Positions 45,315 to 55,182 of a DNA stretch of 64,000 bases are shown here, in pieces (positions within the stretch are counted from its first letter, which is position 1; each line of letters begins with the position of its first letter). This stretch comes from DATKDF01 sp963752045 (GTDB taxonomy: Bacteria; Acidobacteriota; Vicinamibacteria; Vicinamibacterales; SCN-69-37), in the NCBI GenBank assembly GCA_963752045.1, contig CAVVWN010000004.1, positions 124,001 to 188,000 on the forward strand, in the 5' to 3' direction. Made by a program: the position numbers and the translations under genes. A model generated the notes under the pieces. That model searched no databases and was not told where the DNA came from. It saw nothing but the letters and a program-made list of their open reading frames with translations.

Positions 45315-46903
45315 ATCCTCAGATCAGCGTGGTCATCGCCACGCGAAATCGCGGTCACCTCGTCGCCAGGCTCGTCCAGCAGCTCGACGCCCAGTCGGTC
45401 GATCCGGCAGCCTTCGAGATCATCGTCGTCGACGACGGATCGGAAGAGCCGGTTGACGCGGCGCTGGCGGGGCTTCCCGTCCGGGCGCGGTTGCGCACGT
45501 CACGAATCGACTGGAGCGGCCAGGGCGCGGCGCGGCATCATGGTGCCAGGGCTGCGCGCGGCGCGATCCTCGTGTTTCTCGACGACGACATGCAGGTGGC
45601 ACCGGAGTTTCTGGCCGCGCAACTCGCCAGGCATCGTGCCGTGCCGAGGTCGGTCGTGCTCGGGCACATCCGCCCCGCCCCGGGTCTCGGCCGGATGCCG
45701 CTGTTCGAGCGCTATCACGCCCGGCAGCTCGAGCGCTGGCGCCAGGGTATTCGGGCGGGGCGCATCCAGCCGCGAGGCGTCCATCTGTGCACCGGTAACG
45801 TCTCGATGCCGCGGAGCGAGTATCTCGCCGTCGGCGGCTTCAACGCGTCGCTCAAGCGCTCCGAAGACCGGGAGCTCGGAATCAGGCTCGAGAAGAACGG
45901 TTGCCATTTCGTGTTCGCTGAAGAAGTGGAGTCGATTCACTGCTCCGACCACGCCGACCTGTCGGTCTGGCGCCGACGGGCCTACCTCTACGGCCGTTTC
46001 GACCGCGTGATTGCCGGTCTGCACCCGGACATGCCGATGGCGCATCCGTGGCGTTACTGGGCCCTGATTCACCCGGTGTCACGCCCGATGGTCGCGCTTT
46101 CGCTGGCATGGCCGGCGCTTGGTCGCCTGGTGGGATTGGCTGCGTACCGCGTGGCTGCCGTGGCGGATCGGGTTGGCGCCGGCCGGCCGGCCCTCGCGCT
46201 CGTGGCGCTGAGCTACGCGCTCGAGTACTTCGCAGGCCTGCGCGACGAGTGCGGATCGCTCAGGGCATTGTGGAAGGACGTGCCGAACAACGAGACTGGC
46301 CCCGGTGCCGCGTTCCGGCAGATGCGTGCGGCCATTCGTGCCGACCACGAGATGAGCCTGCACTACCGCCGGAAGTACCATGGAGAGGTCGCACCGTCGT
46401 CCCTGTTCGCGGACCTGGTGCGGAAGGTCGGGTTCCAGATGCTCTTCGCCTACCGCGTCATGCGCTTCTTCGATGCCTGCCGCATTCCGGTGCTGCCTCA
46501 GCTCGCCTCGCGCCTCATTCGCCATGCCTACGGTGCCGAGATCCACTGGAAGACGCAGATTGCCCCAGGCGTGTCGATCGTGCACGGCGTCGGACTCGTG
46601 CTGAGCCACGCGGCCGAGGTTGGACCAGGCTGCATTCTCTTTCACAACGTGACGCTCGGCGAGAACGTCAACCTGGCGACCGGCCGCGTGGGTGCTCCCA
46701 GGCTCGGCCGCAACGTGCACATTGGTCCCGGCGCGACACTGCTCGGCCCGATCGCCGTCGGTGACGGCTCGAAGATCGCCGCCGGCGTCGTGCTGATGCG
46801 GACAATTTCGCCTGGCAGCCGGGTCACGCCGGCCGAGCCCGTGGTGCGCTCGCGGTCCTCGGCGCCAGCCTCGGTGCTCCAGCTGCGTCAACAGGCCGTC
46901 TGA
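45311..46903 (+). CDS. Bifunctional GT2 glycosyltransferase - hexapeptide acetyltransferase fusion
   Basis: 530 aa. Residues 1-~290 form a GT-A fold: ISVVIATRNRGHLVARLVQQL, IIVVDDGSEEPVDA, LVFLDDDMQVAPEFL (DxD), GNVSMPRSEYLAVGGF and SEDRELGIRLEKNGC. Residues ~340-520 form a serine-acetyltransferase-type domain: VGFQMLFAYRVMRFFDA, GAEIHWKTQIAPGVSIVHGVGLVLSHAAEVGPGCILFHNVTLGE, PRLGRNVHIGPGATLLGPIAVGDGSKIAAG. One continuous frame, so this is a real fusion that may glycosylate and acetylate the same intermediate. Last gene of the operon. Confidence 0.9.
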   Translation: MNPQISVVIATRNRGHLVARLVQQLDAQSVDPAAFEIIVVDDGSEEPVDAALAGLPVRARLRTSRIDWSGQGAARHHGARAARGAILVFLDDDMQVAPEFLAAQLARHRAVPRSVVLGHIRPAPGLGRMPLFERYHARQLERWRQGIRAGRIQPRGVHLCTGNVSMPRSEYLAVGGFNASLKRSEDRELGIRLEKNGCHFVFAEEVESIHCSDHADLSVWRRRAYLYGRFDRVIAGLHPDMPMAHPWRYWALIHPVSRPMVALSLAWPALGRLVGLAAYRVAAVADRVGAGRPALALVALSYALEYFAGLRDECGSLRALWKDVPNNETGPGAAFRQMRAAIRADHEMSLHYRRKYHGEVAPSSLFADLVRKVGFQMLFAYRVMRFFDACRIPVLPQLASRLIRHAYGAEIHWKTQIAPGVSIVHGVGLVLSHAAEVGPGCILFHNVTLGENVNLATGRVGAPRLGRNVHIGPGATLLGPIAVGDGSKIAAGVVLMRTISPGSRVTPAEPVVRSRSSAPASVLQLRQQAV

Positions 46904-46917
46904 ATGCGTGCGGGGGG

Positions 46918-47709
46918 CTATTGCGTGCCGAGCAGCTTCGCTCGTTCGGCCCGAAGGGCCGCCATGGTGGCCTCGAGGGCTTCCGCGATGCGTGCAACGT
47001 GCGGTTCGACCTCACTCGTGCGACCCTCCCGGCACAGCCGCTCGATGGTTTCGGCCTCGGTTGTGATGCGGGTGGCGCCGAGTGTGCCTGCCGAACCCTT
47101 GAGCGAGTGCCCGAGACGCGCTCCGAGTGGCGCGTCGCCCGTCGAGCCGACCCTTCGCAGCTGCCCGAGCGTCTCCCGCGTCGTCGTCTCGAACAGGGCG
47201 ATGAGTTCGCCGATGAGGTCGCCGCCGGAGTCGCCGGTCAGGCCCAGGAGCCTCCGGAGCGCACGGCCATCGAGCGCGGCTGGATCCCGGCCGTCGGGGA
47301 CGTGCCCGCTGCCTGCCGGCGAATGCGGTTCGGCTGAGGGCGCCCGGCCCTCGAGGGCTTGGCGCACCAGGCTCGGCAGGGCAACCGGATCGAATGGTTT
47401 GGTGAAGATGGCCAGCGCTCCGAGGGCCCGGAGTCGTTCGAGCTCAGCCGGCATCGCCTTCGCCGTGAGGAAGATGATGGGCACTGCCGCCGTCTCAGCA
47501 TCGGCGCGCAGGGCCTGCAGCACCGCCGGTCCGTCCATGTCTGGCATCATGACGTCGAGCAGCACGACGTCGGGCTTGACACGCTTGGTCACGGCCAGAG
47601 CCTCGGCGCCGGATGCCGTGTCGATGACGGTCAAGCCGCCGAGTTGCTGCAGCGACATCCGCACGATCGTTCGGATGTCTTCCTCATCTTCGACCACAAG
47701 CACGATCAT
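46918..47709 (-). CDS. Receiver-HPt protein (phosphorelay intermediate)
   Basis: 263 aa. REC domain 1-120 with acidic residues at 8-11, Asp52 (LLDVMMPD) and Lys in FTKPFDPVAL. A Pro/Ala-rich linker follows, then an HPt four-helix domain near 160-260 with the phospho-His near 200 in LGHSLKGSAGTLGA. It can pass a phosphoryl group from the REC Asp to the HPt His and on. Divergent from the histidine kinase, whose gene starts 100 nt away, so it is a natural partner. Confidence 0.9.
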   Translation of the reverse strand: MIVLVVEDEEDIRTIVRMSLQQLGGLTVIDTASGAEALAVTKRVKPDVVLLDVMMPDMDGPAVLQALRADAETAAVPIIFLTAKAMPAELERLRALGALAIFTKPFDPVALPSLVRQALEGRAPSAEPHSPAGSGHVPDGRDPAALDGRALRRLLGLTGDSGGDLIGELIALFETTTRETLGQLRRVGSTGDAPLGARLGHSLKGSAGTLGATRITTEAETIERLCREGRTSEVEPHVARIAEALEATMAALRAERAKLLGTQ

Positions 47710-47808
47710 CGCATTCGCTCGACGAGCCGGACATCGGGCCGCGTCCGGTCCGGCCAGACCGATAGAATATGCGAGCCCGGCCACCGACGTCGAAAGGCAC
47801 CGCGACTG

Positions 47809-50343
47809 ATGACTGCTCCACTCCCGCCAAACGAAGGGGCCCGACTCGAGGCGCTCGAGCGATACGCGATTCTCGACACGCCGGAAGAGCAGATCTTCGA
47901 CGATGTGGCACGGCTGGCTGCCGGAATCTGTCGGACGCCCATCGCGCTCATCTCCTTCGTCGATCGTGACCGACAGTGGTTCAAGGCGCACATCGGCCTC
48001 GACCTGACCCAGACGCCACGGGACCAGGCCTTTTGTGCCCATGCTCTGCTCCATTCCGACGAAGTGCTGGTCGTGCCCGACGCGACGGCCGACGCCCGAT
48101 TTGCCAGCAGTACCCTGGTGACCGGTGCGGAGCGGATTCGCTTCTACGCCGGCGCGCCTCTCGTCACGCCGGACCGGCAGGCTTTGGGTGCGATGTGCGT
48201 CATGGACCGGCGACCGCGGCGGCTCGACAAGGCACAGCTGGCCGGGCTCCGCGTGCTCGCCGGAATCGTGACGCGCCAGCTCGAGCTGCGTCGCGCGCTC
48301 GACGAGTCGAGGCGCCTGGCCGAGCAGCAAGAGGAGATTCAGGCGCGGCTCGAAGCGGCTGGACGCGAGCGGGCCGAGGCACTGGCGCGGCAGACCGCGA
48401 CGGAGCGGTGGGCGCGCCTGGTGGTCGACACCGCGCTCGACGCGGTGGTGGTGGTCGACCAGACCGCGCAGGTGACCTTCTGGAACGCGCAGGCCGAAGC
48501 CACCTTCGGATGGACCCGAGAGGAGGCCATCGGCAGCCCGTTGACGGAATTGATCATCCCGATGCGGCTTCGCGAGGCGCACGCGGCCGGCATGCGTCGG
48601 TACCTGGCGACTGGCGAGGCGCGTGTGCTCAATCAGCGTATCGAGGTGCCCGCCCGGCACAAGGATGGTCGGGAGTTCCCGGTCGAGCTGACCATCACGC
48701 CAATCAAAGAAGGCGACACGCTCACCTTCAGCGCCTTTCTCCGGGACATTTCCGCACCGAAGCGCGAACAGCGCCTGCTCGAGTCGCAGTACACGCTGGG
48801 CCAGGTCTTGCGTGAATCGACATCGGTGGCCGAGGCAGCCCCGAGGGTCCTCGAGACCATCGGTGCGTTCCTTGGCTGGGATGCCGCCGCGCTGTGGACG
48901 GCCAACGACGCCGGTGAGCTTCAATGCGTCAGCCACTGGGTCCGACCCGGTTTCGACGCGACGCGATTCTCGGACGAGACACGAACGATCACGTTCCGGG
49001 CCGGCGAGGGCCTGCCCGGTCGGGTGCTACGGTCTGGCGAGCCAGTCTGGATTTCGGACGTGACGGCTGCCGACTTCTTCGTGCGGGCCGACGCGGCGGG
49101 GCAGGCTGGCCTTGCGGCCGGGGTGGCGCTGCCGATTCTCACGACAGCCGGAGTTGCCGGCGTCGTCGAGTTCTACCGTCGTGGCGCGCTGATCCCCGAC
49201 CGCGAGGTCATCAACACGCTCACCAGCCTGATGCGGCACATCGGCCAGTTCGTCGAGCGCGTCCAGGGCATCGAAGCGCTGCGCCGCAGCGAGAACCGCA
49301 CCCGCGCGGTGATCGAGAACATGCTCGAGGGGCTCGTGGTCGTCGGGGCCGACCTCAAGGTCGTAGATGCGAACGAGGCGTTTGCCCGGATGTTTGCGTA
49401 CGAGCGATCCGAACTGATTGGCATGCCGATCACGAGATTGATGCCGGAGAGGCCGGAGTACCAGGACGTGGATCGACTGACACAGACGTACCGGCAGGCC
49501 GTCAATCGACTCACCGAGCACGAAGGACGACGCAGGAACGGCGCGCTGTTTCCCCTCACCCTGCAGGCCTACGAGATTGACACCCCGGAAGGCGTGCTGA
49601 CGGCAGCCAACGTGCGCGATCTGTCGCAGGAACGTGAAGCCAGTCGCTTGAAGGGCCACTTCGTGGCGTCGGTGAGCCACGAGCTTCGAACGCCGCTGAC
49701 GTCCATTCGCGGGGCCCTGGGGCTGCTGCTCGCCGACACGACAGGCCTGCTCTCCGACCGTGCGAGATCCATGATCGAGATGGCCGATCGCAACGCGGCG
49801 CGCCTGAGCGGGCTCATCAACGACCTGCTCGACTTCGAACGGCTTCAACTGGGCATGCTGTCACTCGCGCACGAGACGTTCCCGCTCGACCAAGCCGTGG
49901 AGCGGGCGATCGAGGCCATCACCGGCCTGGTGCGGGGTGCCGGAATCACCATCGACGCCCCGCAGACGCACCTGACCGTCCATGCCGACGAGGGGCGCGT
50001 CGTGCAGGTCCTCGTCAACCTGCTGTCGAATGCGATCAAGTTCTCACCCGCCGGCAGTCGGATTGCCGTGTCCGGGCGCAGACTCGACAACGTCGTCGAG
50101 ATCCGGATCAGCGATGCCGGCCGTGGCGTTCCCGTCGAGCTGCAGAACGTGATCTTCGAGCCGTTTCGTCAGGTCGAGGAGTCGGATTCACGCAGGCGGC
50201 AGGGCACGGGTCTCGGACTGGCGATCTGCCGCGCGGTGGTCCGTCAGCACGGTGGCGACATCGGTGTCGAGTGTCCGGCGTCGGGCGGTTCGATCTTCTG
50301 GTTCACCTTGCCCGAGCGCCGGGAGGCCGCGCCCGTTCTGTAG
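47809..50343 (+). CDS. GAF-PAS-GAF-PAS sensor histidine kinase
   Basis: 844 aa, no membrane segment. Order: GAF ~20-160 (ALISFVDRDRQWFKAHIGLD), coiled coil ~170-195, PAS ~205-320 (DTALDAVVVVDQTAQVTFWNAQAEATFGWTREEAIG), GAF ~330-490, PAS ~505-610 (ENMLEGLVVVGADLKVVDANEAFARMF), HisKA with His624 (SHELRTPLTSI), HATPase with NLLSNAIKFSP (N box), DAGRGVP (G1) and GTGLGLAICR (G2). No attached receiver. The C-terminal stop codon lies in the -10 box of the next gene, an NtrC-type regulator and its likely partner. Confidence 0.93.
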   Translation: MTAPLPPNEGARLEALERYAILDTPEEQIFDDVARLAAGICRTPIALISFVDRDRQWFKAHIGLDLTQTPRDQAFCAHALLHSDEVLVVPDATADARFASSTLVTGAERIRFYAGAPLVTPDRQALGAMCVMDRRPRRLDKAQLAGLRVLAGIVTRQLELRRALDESRRLAEQQEEIQARLEAAGRERAEALARQTATERWARLVVDTALDAVVVVDQTAQVTFWNAQAEATFGWTREEAIGSPLTELIIPMRLREAHAAGMRRYLATGEARVLNQRIEVPARHKDGREFPVELTITPIKEGDTLTFSAFLRDISAPKREQRLLESQYTLGQVLRESTSVAEAAPRVLETIGAFLGWDAAALWTANDAGELQCVSHWVRPGFDATRFSDETRTITFRAGEGLPGRVLRSGEPVWISDVTAADFFVRADAAGQAGLAAGVALPILTTAGVAGVVEFYRRGALIPDREVINTLTSLMRHIGQFVERVQGIEALRRSENRTRAVIENMLEGLVVVGADLKVVDANEAFARMFAYERSELIGMPITRLMPERPEYQDVDRLTQTYRQAVNRLTEHEGRRRNGALFPLTLQAYEIDTPEGVLTAANVRDLSQEREASRLKGHFVASVSHELRTPLTSIRGALGLLLADTTGLLSDRARSMIEMADRNAARLSGLINDLLDFERLQLGMLSLAHETFPLDQAVERAIEAITGLVRGAGITIDAPQTHLTVHADEGRVVQVLVNLLSNAIKFSPAGSRIAVSGRRLDNVVEIRISDAGRGVPVELQNVIFEPFRQVEESDSRRRQGTGLGLAICRAVVRQHGGDIGVECPASGGSIFWFTLPERREAAPVL

Positions 50344-50346
50344 TAT
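50341..50346 (+). promoter_or_regulatory. TAGTAT -10-like box overlapping the kinase stop codon
   Basis: TAGTAT, whose first three bases are the histidine kinase stop, is followed by 12 nt and ATG 50359. This could give the NtrC-type regulator its own leaderless transcript. Confidence 0.4.
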
Positions 50347-50358
50347 TTTGGGCTCGCC

Positions 50359-51756
50359 ATGGCGAGAGTGCTGGTCATCGAGGACGACCCGGTCACCGGT
50401 CGTCTGCTCGCCTCGGTGCTGCGGCAGGCCGGTTTCGAGTCTGCGGTCGTGACGACCGGTGGCGACGGACTCGCGGCGCTCAACGACGCCGCGGCCGACG
50501 TCGTGTGCCTCGACGTCGTGCTGCCTGACGCGAGCGGCGAATCGATCCTCACCGAGTTGCGCCAGCGGTTCCCGGCGATGCCCGTCATCGTGCTGTCGGC
50601 GCAGGAGAGCGTCGAGCGGGCCGTCGAGATCATGAAGCTCAGGCCGTTCGACTACTTCGTCAAGCCGTTGGAGCCAGACCGCATCGCGCGCAGCGTGGAG
50701 CTGGCGGTTCGGGAACACGACCTGACCCGTCGTCTCGAGCAGCTCGAGCGGGAAGTGCAGGACGTCTTCCGCTTCGAGGAAATCATTGGCCGCTCGCCGC
50801 GCATGCGTCAGGTGTACGGTCAGATCGAGAAGGTGCTCGACAACCGGGTGTCCGTGTTCATCCACGGCGAGAGCGGAACCGGAAAAGAACTGATTGCCAA
50901 GGCGATTCATTACAACGGCGCCAGGCGGGCCGGCCCGTTCGTCACGCTCAACTGCGGAGCGATCGCCGAAAGCCTGCAGGAGAGCGAGCTGTTCGGTCAC
51001 GAAAAGGGCGCGTTCACCGGCGCGGTGGCGCTCTCGCGCGGCAAGTTCGAGCAGGCGCATCGAGGGACGATTTTTCTCGACGAAGTGGGCGAGCTCAGTC
51101 CGGCAGTGCAGACGCGGTTGCTGCGCGTGCTGCAGGAAGGCACGTTTCAGCGCCTCGGCGGCGCCGAGACCCTCACCGTGGACGTGCGCGTCGTGTCGGC
51201 GACCCATCGCGACCTCGAGGCGCTCGTCGCCGAGGGCCGCTTCCGCCAGGATCTCTATTACCGCCTCGTCGTGTATCCCATTGACGTGCCGCCGCTCCGT
51301 GACCGGGCAGAAGACATTCCGCTTCTCGTGTCTCACTTCGTGCGCAAACATGGCAAGGTGTCCGGTGTCGAGCCGCCCGCCTTTGAGCGTGACGCGCTGG
51401 ACGTACTGTGCCGGTACGCGTGGCCCGGCAACGTCCGAGAGCTGGGAAATGTCGTGGTGCGCACGCTGGTGTCGAGCGGTGGCGGGCGCATCGACGTCAA
51501 CGCGTTGCCGCCCGCGCTCGTGATGAAGGCCATGGGGATTGACGTGTCGGCGGCGGGCGCACCGGTGCCCGATACGCGGGCCGAGGTCGTGACCCTGAAG
51601 GAACTCGAGCAACGCGCGATCACGCACGCGCTGACGGCGCTCAACGGGAACGTGTCGCTGGCCGCGAAGCGCCTTGGCCTCGGTCGTGCCACCCTCTACC
51701 GCAAGATGGCGCAGTACGGGCTCGTGCCGCCAGGCTCCTCCGGATCACCGTCCTGA
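50359..51756 (+). CDS. NtrC-family sigma-54-dependent response regulator
   Basis: 465 aa. REC 1-120 with Asp52 (CLDVVLPD) and Lys in YFVKPLEPD; AAA+ ~140-370 with Walker A GESGTGKE, the sigma-54 contact loop ELFGHEKGAFTGA, Walker B GTIFLDEVGEL, and an arginine finger region LYYRLVVYPIDVPPLRDR; Fis-type HTH at the end (AITHALTALNGNVSLAAKRLGLGRATLYRKM). The intact GAFTGA shows it can activate RpoN promoters. Two sigma-54 promoter matches drive the exopolysaccharide operons about 10 kb upstream, so they are candidate targets. Confidence 0.95.
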   Translation: MARVLVIEDDPVTGRLLASVLRQAGFESAVVTTGGDGLAALNDAAADVVCLDVVLPDASGESILTELRQRFPAMPVIVLSAQESVERAVEIMKLRPFDYFVKPLEPDRIARSVELAVREHDLTRRLEQLEREVQDVFRFEEIIGRSPRMRQVYGQIEKVLDNRVSVFIHGESGTGKELIAKAIHYNGARRAGPFVTLNCGAIAESLQESELFGHEKGAFTGAVALSRGKFEQAHRGTIFLDEVGELSPAVQTRLLRVLQEGTFQRLGGAETLTVDVRVVSATHRDLEALVAEGRFRQDLYYRLVVYPIDVPPLRDRAEDIPLLVSHFVRKHGKVSGVEPPAFERDALDVLCRYAWPGNVRELGNVVVRTLVSSGGGRIDVNALPPALVMKAMGIDVSAAGAPVPDTRAEVVTLKELEQRAITHALTALNGNVSLAAKRLGLGRATLYRKMAQYGLVPPGSSGSPS

Positions 51757-51917
51757 CTCCGAGCGCCGACCCGCCCGGCCTCGTCCGCATCAGGACGACC
51801 TCGGCCGGCCCAGATAGCCATACAGTTTGATGATCCTCGCGCCAGGCACGCGCGTCGGCGGAAAACGGCCTCGAATGTCAGCGCACGCCGGCGCTCGAGG
51901 TCGGGCGCCGGCGTGGC
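51757..51917. other. 161-bp intergenic gap between NtrC-type regulator and VapC remnant
   Basis: No terminator with a T run, promoter or coding sequence is recognised here. Confidence 0.5.
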
Positions 51918-52282
51918 CTATGCCGACACGACGGCCAGGTGGCCCTGCGTCGCCACGAAGACCGCCTTGAGGGGGATGGTGTTGTCGAACGTCACGAGAC
52001 AACGGCCGGGTCGGTGAGCGAGACCGCGTCGGGCCAGAAGTGATGGTGTTCGTCGGCACAGAAGCGGCGAAGATGTTCGATGATTGCGTGCGGCCGCAGG
52101 GCGGCGTCGCCCTGCGCGAGCTCGGCGACGACGCGCACGAACCCGTTCTCGGTCACCGGACACGTGGCCCAGCCATCCGCCCGGTGGTCGGCGAACCAGT
52201 CGTGCGCAAGCTCGTGGTGCACGTGCTCGGCGTAGAGGAGCGCGACGAGCACGTTGACGTCGAGCAGCGCAACCCGGCCCAT
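51918..52282 (-). pseudogene. VapC-type PIN toxin with internal deletion
   Basis: From ATG 52282 the frame has MGRVALLDVNVLVALLY (first PIN Asp), TCPVTENGFVRVV (Glu) and HHFWPDAVSLTDPAVVS, then stops. The normal C-terminus, LVTFDNTIPLKAVFVATQGHLAVVSA, follows at once in another frame. About 25-28 residues between them, including the conserved DAYLLALA Asp, are missing. The frame change is not +1, unlike the other breaks in the window, so this is a real deletion. The toxin should be inactive. Confidence 0.8.
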
Positions 52283-52286
52283 GCGC

Positions 52287-52485
52287 CTAGTCGTCGCGCA
52301 GCCGGTTGACTGCGGCCATGGTCAGTGGGCCGGAGCCGCGTGGCAGTGCGGGCAGAAGCGGCACGCCATTGCGGATGCGGCCCTGCCGGGCCGGGGCGAG
52401 TGCCTTGCGCAGAAGCTCTGACACGATCTGGCCAGTCGTGCTCCGCCGCGCGGCAGGGGTCTTCCCGTATAATCCCCGCACCTCA
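52287..52485 (-). pseudogene. VapB-type antitoxin remnant lacking its N-terminus
   Basis: The frame reads ARRSTTGQIVSELLRKALAPARQGRIRNGVPLLPALPRGSG and ends VNRLRDD, matching the C-terminal two thirds of ribbon-helix-helix antitoxins paired with this PIN group. The expected N-terminal DNA-binding strand is missing; upstream is unrelated sequence. It ends 4 nt before the PIN start, the normal operon layout. Confidence 0.65.
52468..52473 (+). promoter_or_regulatory. TATAATCCCC -10 box upstream of the kinase-propeller gene
   Basis: Perfect TATAAT, 103 nt before the kinase ATG (52577). It reads TATAATCCCCGCACC, close to the orphan element at 17420. A short TGCGACTGCGAG block follows both. The box lies within the antitoxin remnant on the other strand. 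Confidence 0.45.
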
Positions 52486-52576
52486 CGATGCGACTGCGAG
52501 ACGACGACTTCGGGGCCTTGGCTGGTGCGCCGCGATGGCTCTTGGTCGGCCCCCGAGCCCATGCCGGAGCGCCACG

Positions 52577-55181
52577 ATGGGCTTAGCGTCCGGTACGCGC
52601 CTTGGCGCCTACGAGATCGTGGCTTCACTTGGCGCGGGCGGCATGGGCGAGGTGTATCGGGCGCGCGACACGCGGCTCGGACGCGATGTGGCGATCAAGA
52701 TCCTGCCGGCGCTCTTTTCATCCGACCCGGAGCGACTGTCGCGGTTCGAGCAGGAAGCCCGTGCCGCCGCGGCGCTCAATCACCCGAACATCGCGGCCGT
52801 TTACGACGTTGGCGTCGACGGCGAGACCCACTACATCGTTCAGGAGTTTCTGGAAGGGTTCGTCACTGCGCGACGTGCTCTCCACGCAGCGGGCGAAACC
52901 CATGCGCGAATGGGCGTCGATGGCCGCTGAGATCGCCGATGCGCTTGCCGCCGCGCACCGCGCCGGCATCGTGCATCGCGACATCAAGCCCGAGAACATC
53001 ATCGTCACTGAAGACGGGCGGGCGAAGGTGCTCGACTTCGGCCTCGCCAAGCTCGCCGAACCGGGCGCCGACACCATGAGTGCGAACTCGCCGACGATGA
53101 TGGGCACGATGGCCGGCGCCGTACTGGGAACGATCGGGTACATGTCGCCTGAGCAGGCGGCCGGCCAGCCGGCCGACCGGCGCACCGACATCTTCGCGCT
53201 TGGCTGCATCCTCTACGAGATGATTGCGGCGCGGCGCCCGTTCGAAGGACGAAGCGCGGCTGAAGTCATCGCGCATGTCCTGCACGACGAGCCGACGCCG
53301 CTCGCCGAGATCCGCGCCGACGTACCCGGCGGGATCGCGCGCATCGTCAGCAAGTGCCTGGTGAAGGAACCCGCGCGGCGGTACCAGCATGCCGACGACC
53401 TGGCCGTGGACCTGCGCGACGTCGAGCGCCTCGTCGACTCGCGACAGCCATCGGTTCCGCCCATGGCCGCGCCGGCGCGAGGTCTCGCCACGCACTGGTG
53501 GATCGCGATTGCCGTGGCGGCCGCGGCGCTCGCGGTATTCGTGACACAGAGCCTCGCGCCCGCAGGCGCCGGCCCTCGGAGCGTGATTCGATTCGAGACG
53601 TCGATACCCCGCATCTCCGCGACGTACAACCGGGTGCTCGCCGTGTCTCCGGACGGCCGCTTTGTCGCGAGCACTTCCACCGTGGAGGGCGCGGGCGGCC
53701 TCGTGGTCCGTTCGCTCGACGATCCTGTGCCCAGACCGCTCGCCGGCGCAGCGGACGCGAGAGACCCGGCCTTTTCTCCGGACAGCCGGAACATCGTGTT
53801 CTGGTCGGCCGATCAGATCAGGCGAATCCCCGTCGAAGGTGGTCCGATCGTCGCGATCGGGCAGTCGCCGGGCCGTCCACTGGGGCTCTCGTGGGCTGAC
53901 GACGGGTTCATCTACTACGGCCGGGGCACCGAGGGCATCTGGCGGATGCCCGCGGTTGGCAGCAGCCCACCCGAGCAGGTGAAGGCGGTCGCCGAAAGCC
54001 AGTACGCGCACGGCCCGCAGCGCCTGCCCGGCGGTGACTGGTTGATCTTCACGCGCGCGGCGCGCGTCAACGGCTGGAACGACGCCCAGATTGTCGCGGC
54101 GCGCCTCGGTTCCGACGAAGAGCGTGTGCTCGTCGAACCGGCTCACGACGCGCGCTGGGCGCCAGGCTTTCTGACCTACGTGCACGACAGCCAGTTGTTC
54201 GCCGTGCCGTTCGACGAGGGTGCGGTCGCCACCACGGGCGAGCGGGTGCTCGTGGCCGAGGGGTTGCTCCTCGCGAGCATGGACATGACAGGCGCGGCCT
54301 TCTACGGCGTCTCGGAATCGGGCGTGCTCGCCTATCTCGGCGGACCGGGTGTGGACGAACAGCGCATGGTGTGGCAGGAGGGTGATGAACGGACACCGCT
54401 CCCGGTGGCGCCAGGGCGCATCAGCCAGGTGAGGCTGGCGCCGGACGGTCAGCGCGTGGCGGCTCGTGTGTTCGATGGCGGCTGGCACATCTTGTGGTTC
54501 GACGTGAACCGTCCCAGCGGCACGAAGGTGACGACTGACGGCAGCAACCGCAACCCGGTGTGGTCGCCCGATGGCCAGTGGATCTACTACGCGTCGGACA
54601 GAAACGGCGAGCTCGACGTCTGGCGGCGACGCGCCAATCTCGCCGGCGACGCCGAGCTCGTCTACGGACCGGCCGGCAACCAGATGCCGGTGGGCCTCAC
54701 GCCCGATGGACTGCTCGTGTTTGTCCAGCTCGACCCGAATGGCTCGACAATCGGCAAGGTGGACCTCGAGCGCAAGGATGCTGCCGAGACACTTGTCGAC
54801 AGGCCGGTGGATGCACCGGAGGCCAATCTTTCCCCGGACGGCCGCTTTCTCGCCTATCAGTCGAGCACCGGAGGCCCGTGGCAGATTCGCATGCTGGAGC
54901 TCTCGACCGGGCGCCAGTGGACCGTCGACGAAGGCTTCTCGCCCAGGTGGTCGCGCGACGGTACGATCCTCCTGTATCAGGTGGGAACAGGCGGCATCAA
55001 GCTGCTGCCGGTCTCGACCGCAGCCGGGTTCAAGCCGGGCATTGCAGCCCCGCTCACAGCGATGACGACCATGAACACGTGTTGTGACCTCGTGGATTCC
55101 AGGCGGCTCCTGGTGCTCGAGTCAGAGGTGCTCGACCAGGCAATCACCGTCGTCGTCAACTGGCCGGAGCTCGTCAAGTAG
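52577..55181 (+). CDS. Ser/Thr protein kinase with TolB-like beta-propeller, one +1 frame break
   Basis: From ATG 52577: LGAYEIVASLGAGGMGEVYRARD, DVAIKILPA, then at about 52856 an extra G (GAAGGGTTCG) shifts the frame and it continues GSSLRDVLS, IVHRDIKPENIIV, VLDFGLAKL and GTIGYMSPEQAAG. A membrane helix lies near 304-325 (WWIAIAVAAAALAVFVTQS), then a propeller with SPDGRFVA, PVWSPDGQWIYYASD and LSPDGRFLAYQSS blades. Corrected length is 867 aa. Sister of the kinase at 25203. It ends 1 nt before the stop of the convergent aldolase gene. Confidence 0.9.
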
Positions 55182-55182
55182 G

